From contig NZ_QFHO01000003.1 of NCBI RefSeq assembly GCF_004920835.1, positions 62,001-126,000 of the forward strand: a stretch of DNA of 64,000 bases, given 5' to 3'. This document shows, piece by piece, positions 61,704 through 64,000 of the stretch. The stretch's first letter is position 1. Each line of letters begins with the position of its first letter. This stretch comes from Stenotrophomonas maltophilia (lineage in GTDB: Bacteria; Pseudomonadota; Gammaproteobacteria; Xanthomonadales; Xanthomonadaceae). The position numbers and the translations under genes are program-made. The notes under the pieces are model-generated. The model searched no databases. It was not told where the DNA came from and saw only the letters and a program-made list of their open reading frames with translations.

Positions 61704-63530
61704 TCACGTCGGTGTCAGCAACTCGCTGATGGCGTCGTGCTGCTTTCCAAGTTGCTGTTGCAGCACGAAATCGTGCAGCAGGGCCGCAGCGGCCTTGCGT
61801 TGCCCATCGATGTCCTGGAGCGAGGCATAGCGCACGGTCGGGTCGTTCGGACTCGGTCGCCCAGGCGCCTCCATCTCAGTGGCGGAGGTGAGCGTGATGA
61901 AGGCCAGCGCGCGCTTGTTCTCCTTCAGTTCCGCGTTGGTGGTCAGCACGACCAGAGTGACCTCATAACTGAGGCTGGCACCGCGCCGGGTGTTGTAGGC
62001 GTGGCTGCGCACGCTGACCTTGGTTCCCTTGGGCAATACCGCCTGCAGCTTCCGGGCGAAATCCCATTTATCGAATGCCATCTGTGTCTTCTGGTCGACG
62101 CGCACCATGAACGCAACATCGACACCGGTAAACGGAACCTGTGGCACGTCCAGATAGGGGCTCTGTTTCAGGCTCTGCACCAGGACCAGATCGTCACTGA
62201 ACATGGCAGAGGGGTCGACGGGGGCGGTGAAGGACTGTTTGAGCAGCTCGAAGATGGTCAGTGCGCGTTGGCGTCCCTGGGCAATCCGCTGAAGTACCGC
62301 CGGTGCTGGATTGTTCTGCACATAGCTGGCGTTGGCGTCCTGCATGCGTCGCTGCACTACCGCTGTCAGTCCATTGATCTGCTGGTCGGCAGACGCATTG
62401 GCGTTGGCGGAGGCCTCTTCACCGGCCATGCTGTCGACTACCTTCTTGAACTGTGCCAGACGGTCCTGGCCCGCGTAGAGGGTGTAGATCTCGTTTACGC
62501 GCGCCACCCGCTTGTGTCGCTTGCGCGCGCTGGGGCGGTTGGGGTCGACGGCGATCTCACACAGCATCACCAGGTTCTCGCGCAGGTGGTAGTCCATGTC
62601 CGGTAGTGGCAGACGGACCGGATCCTGGGCCCCACCATCGGTGCCGATCACCAGTTTTCCGCGGTCGATTTCCGACCAGACAGTGACCGCCTCGATCGAG
62701 TTCCGGCGCGGCAGGCTGACGTCGATCAGTTCCATCAGGATCGGTCGGGGCGTAGCGGGCGCCGTCTGAGGTGGATTCGGCGGCGCGGTGATCAGCTCGG
62801 CATGCCAGGTGTAACCCATCCGGTAAAGGATGAAGGGCCGGATGGCGTCGTTGAGGATGATGCCCGGCGGAGCTGCACGTCCCGGCGATGTGAGGTCACG
62901 GCGGGTGTCAAGGGTGAGCCCGGTGGTGTCGCGGCTGTAGACACGGCGCAGTGCCTGGGTGGGATCGCAGGTGGCACGCCAGGTGATGTTCGCGGGCTGG
63001 CCTGGAGGGAGGGGCAATGGCTGAGGCGTCGGTTCCAGCGGCGATGCGGCGGGCTGCGGCGGCCTGGGAAGGGGTTGCAGCGGATACGCCGCATTCTGTG
63101 CTGCGAGCTGATCGATCAGGAGTGCGACGTTCTGGCCGGCAATGGTTAGTTCTTCCACCACCAGATCTTCGATCAAGGCATGCAGTTCGTTTTGCACCGC
63201 GCCTGGCAGCCAGGGATCGATCACAATCTGCGTATCCCAGTCCGAGTCACCCGAGGTGAAAAGGTGTTCGTTGTGGTTCTGCAACATGTCCATTCGTGCG
63301 GCGAAGGCATTGCCGCCCTTGATGTAGAAATGCACCAACGACATGTCCTGGCGGAGCAGGTACTTGGTGCGCACGCCGTCAGACAGGGCATGCAGTTTCC
63401 CGTCGATGTCGGCCAGCGCTCTGATGACGGCGTTGCGGATGTCCGGGTACGTCTGCGCGCTGTTGATCTTCTTGGTCAGGTCGCCGCTGATCTGGCGGCG
63501 CCAGTCGGCTTGCTCAGGTGTCTCTTTCAT
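61704..63530 (-). CDS. Large uncharacterised protein with nucleotidyltransferase-like signature
   Basis: 608 residues from ATG 63530 (GAGGCC upstream). Near the N-terminus KGGNAFAARMD (Lys71-Asp81) and GDSDWDTQIVID (Asp97, Asp99) give the GG...DxD pattern of polymerase-beta-like nucleotidyltransferases such as AbiEii and MNT toxins; a later ILMELIDVSLP could supply the third acidic residue. A Pro/Gln-rich linker (about 150-185) separates this from a C-terminal half with no known domain (DPSAMFSDDLVLVQSL...). No signal peptide. It might be a NTase-type toxin, an RNA-modifying enzyme, or unrelated; the last is a real possibility. Confidence 0.6.
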   Translation of the reverse strand: MKETPEQADWRRQISGDLTKKINSAQTYPDIRNAVIRALADIDGKLHALSDGVRTKYLLRQDMSLVHFYIKGGNAFAARMDMLQNHNEHLFTSGDSDWDTQIVIDPWLPGAVQNELHALIEDLVVEELTIAGQNVALLIDQLAAQNAAYPLQPLPRPPQPAASPLEPTPQPLPLPPGQPANITWRATCDPTQALRRVYSRDTTGLTLDTRRDLTSPGRAAPPGIILNDAIRPFILYRMGYTWHAELITAPPNPPQTAPATPRPILMELIDVSLPRRNSIEAVTVWSEIDRGKLVIGTDGGAQDPVRLPLPDMDYHLRENLVMLCEIAVDPNRPSARKRHKRVARVNEIYTLYAGQDRLAQFKKVVDSMAGEEASANANASADQQINGLTAVVQRRMQDANASYVQNNPAPAVLQRIAQGRQRALTIFELLKQSFTAPVDPSAMFSDDLVLVQSLKQSPYLDVPQVPFTGVDVAFMVRVDQKTQMAFDKWDFARKLQAVLPKGTKVSVRSHAYNTRRGASLSYEVTLVVLTTNAELKENKRALAFITLTSATEMEAPGRPSPNDPTVRYASLQDIDGQRKAAAALLHDFVLQQQLGKQHDAISELLTPT

Positions 63531-63683
63531 GGCTTGGCCTCTGCGGGAAGACAGGGTGCTGCGCGAGGTGGGGCCTGACGCAACAGTGGCTTCACCGTAG
63601 ATGCCGGCAAGCGGGAATGATCGGGGCAATCGATGCTGGTCGTGACCGCCGATGCGGTGGATTCAATGATCGTTGCGGGCTGG

Positions 63684-64000
63684 TTACTGGTCGCGTGCTG
63701 TGTAGGCGGTCCCGCTGAGCGCAGCGCGCACGCCGATGCTGCCGCGCTGCCAGGTTGCAGCGAATGCCGGCGTGGAATCGTTGCCTTTGTTGAAGGCACG
63801 CAGTGCATCGGCATAGGCCACCACCAGCGCTGCGATCAGCATCGATGCACCCAGTTGTGCCGGTGCGTCGGCGGGGTCGGCCCCGGTGGCATCTGCCATC
63901 AAGCATGCAAGGTCTGCGATGAGCAGGGCCTGCAGCTCCCGTGCGCGGCCTGCAAGTACGGGGCTTTCGGCTACGGTCAGCCAGAAGGCCGCCGCGCCTG
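63684..64000 (-). CDS. TetR-family regulator, C-terminal part (cut by window edge)
   Basis: The frame is open to the right end of the window, so the N-terminal DNA-binding part lies beyond it. The visible ligand-binding end (FWLTVAESPVLAGRARELQ, DLACLMADATGADPADAPAQ, MLIAALVVAYADALRAFNKG) is typical of the TetR/AcrR C-terminal dimerisation domain. Separated by about 150 bases from the nucleotidyltransferase-like gene on the same strand. Partial gene; the target is not determinable. Confidence 0.65.
   Translation of the reverse strand, partial: GAAAFWLTVAESPVLAGRARELQALLIADLACLMADATGADPADAPAQLGASMLIAALVVAYADALRAFNKGNDSTPAFAATWQRGSIGVRAALSGTAYTARDQ

Overview
The window is high-GC, densely packed chromosomal DNA from a Xanthomonadaceae bacterium, most probably Stenotrophomonas (S. 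maltophilia complex). The reasons are the serC-pheA-aroA order, a complete five-step hut locus, the many short GTAG-tailed palindromes of the SMAG/REP type between genes, and XVIPCD-type effector genes, which are characteristic of Xanthomonadales. No insertion sequence, prophage or CRISPR array was found.

Layout. 0-3.1 kb (mostly minus strand): the start of a DUF3037 gene, a HipA-like kinase gene, and a toxin/antitoxin-like pair made of a zincin-motif effector with a C-terminal XVIPCD domain and the lipoprotein gene upstream of it. 3.5-13.7 kb: exported hydrolases (S9 peptidase, HEXXH protease, SGNH hydrolase, an exported agmatine-deiminase-like protein with a divergent LysR gene), a thioesterase/TetR divergent pair and an NTF2-like protein. 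13.8-18.5 kb: a small operon of two tandem paralogous periplasmic proteins plus a membrane protein, then a TonB-dependent receptor. 18.7-27.8 kb: a serine hydrolase and the histidine utilisation locus, hutIHGU on the minus strand with ATGA overlaps and hutF-hutC on the plus strand, with a HutC-like operator between them. 28-31 kb: a membrane-anchored Mrr-like protein, two polyhydroxyalkanoate granule proteins and an FHA protein. 31.3-38 kb: serC, pheA, aroA, two TonB-like proteins and serS. 38-41.5 kb: an SH3-like protein, azoR with a divergent LysR gene, and a DUF4241/ankyrin protein.

41.6-50.5 kb: tRNA-Ser(TGA), small genes of unknown function, a HelD-type helicase, an AcuI-type reductase with a divergent HxlR regulator, and a second XVIPCD effector/immunity pair. 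50.7-57.6 kb: an EF-hand protein, a MacAB exporter without an adjacent outer-membrane partner, and a two-component system. 57.8-64 kb: lipoproteins, a TonB-dependent siderophore receptor behind a good Fur box, a large protein of unknown function with a nucleotidyltransferase-like GG...DxD signature, and the C-terminal part of a TetR regulator running off the end.

The most notable content is the two separate effector/immunity modules for the bacteria-killing type IV secretion system (X-T4SS), about 46 kb apart and with no secretion-machine genes in the window; the N-terminal toxin domain of the second matches no family I recognise. Other items worth attention are the nucleotidyltransferase-like protein at 61.7-63.5 kb, a membrane-tethered Mrr-like domain with an altered catalytic motif, and a perfect 20-bp palindrome that overlaps the ribosome binding site of a small gene after tRNA-Ser.
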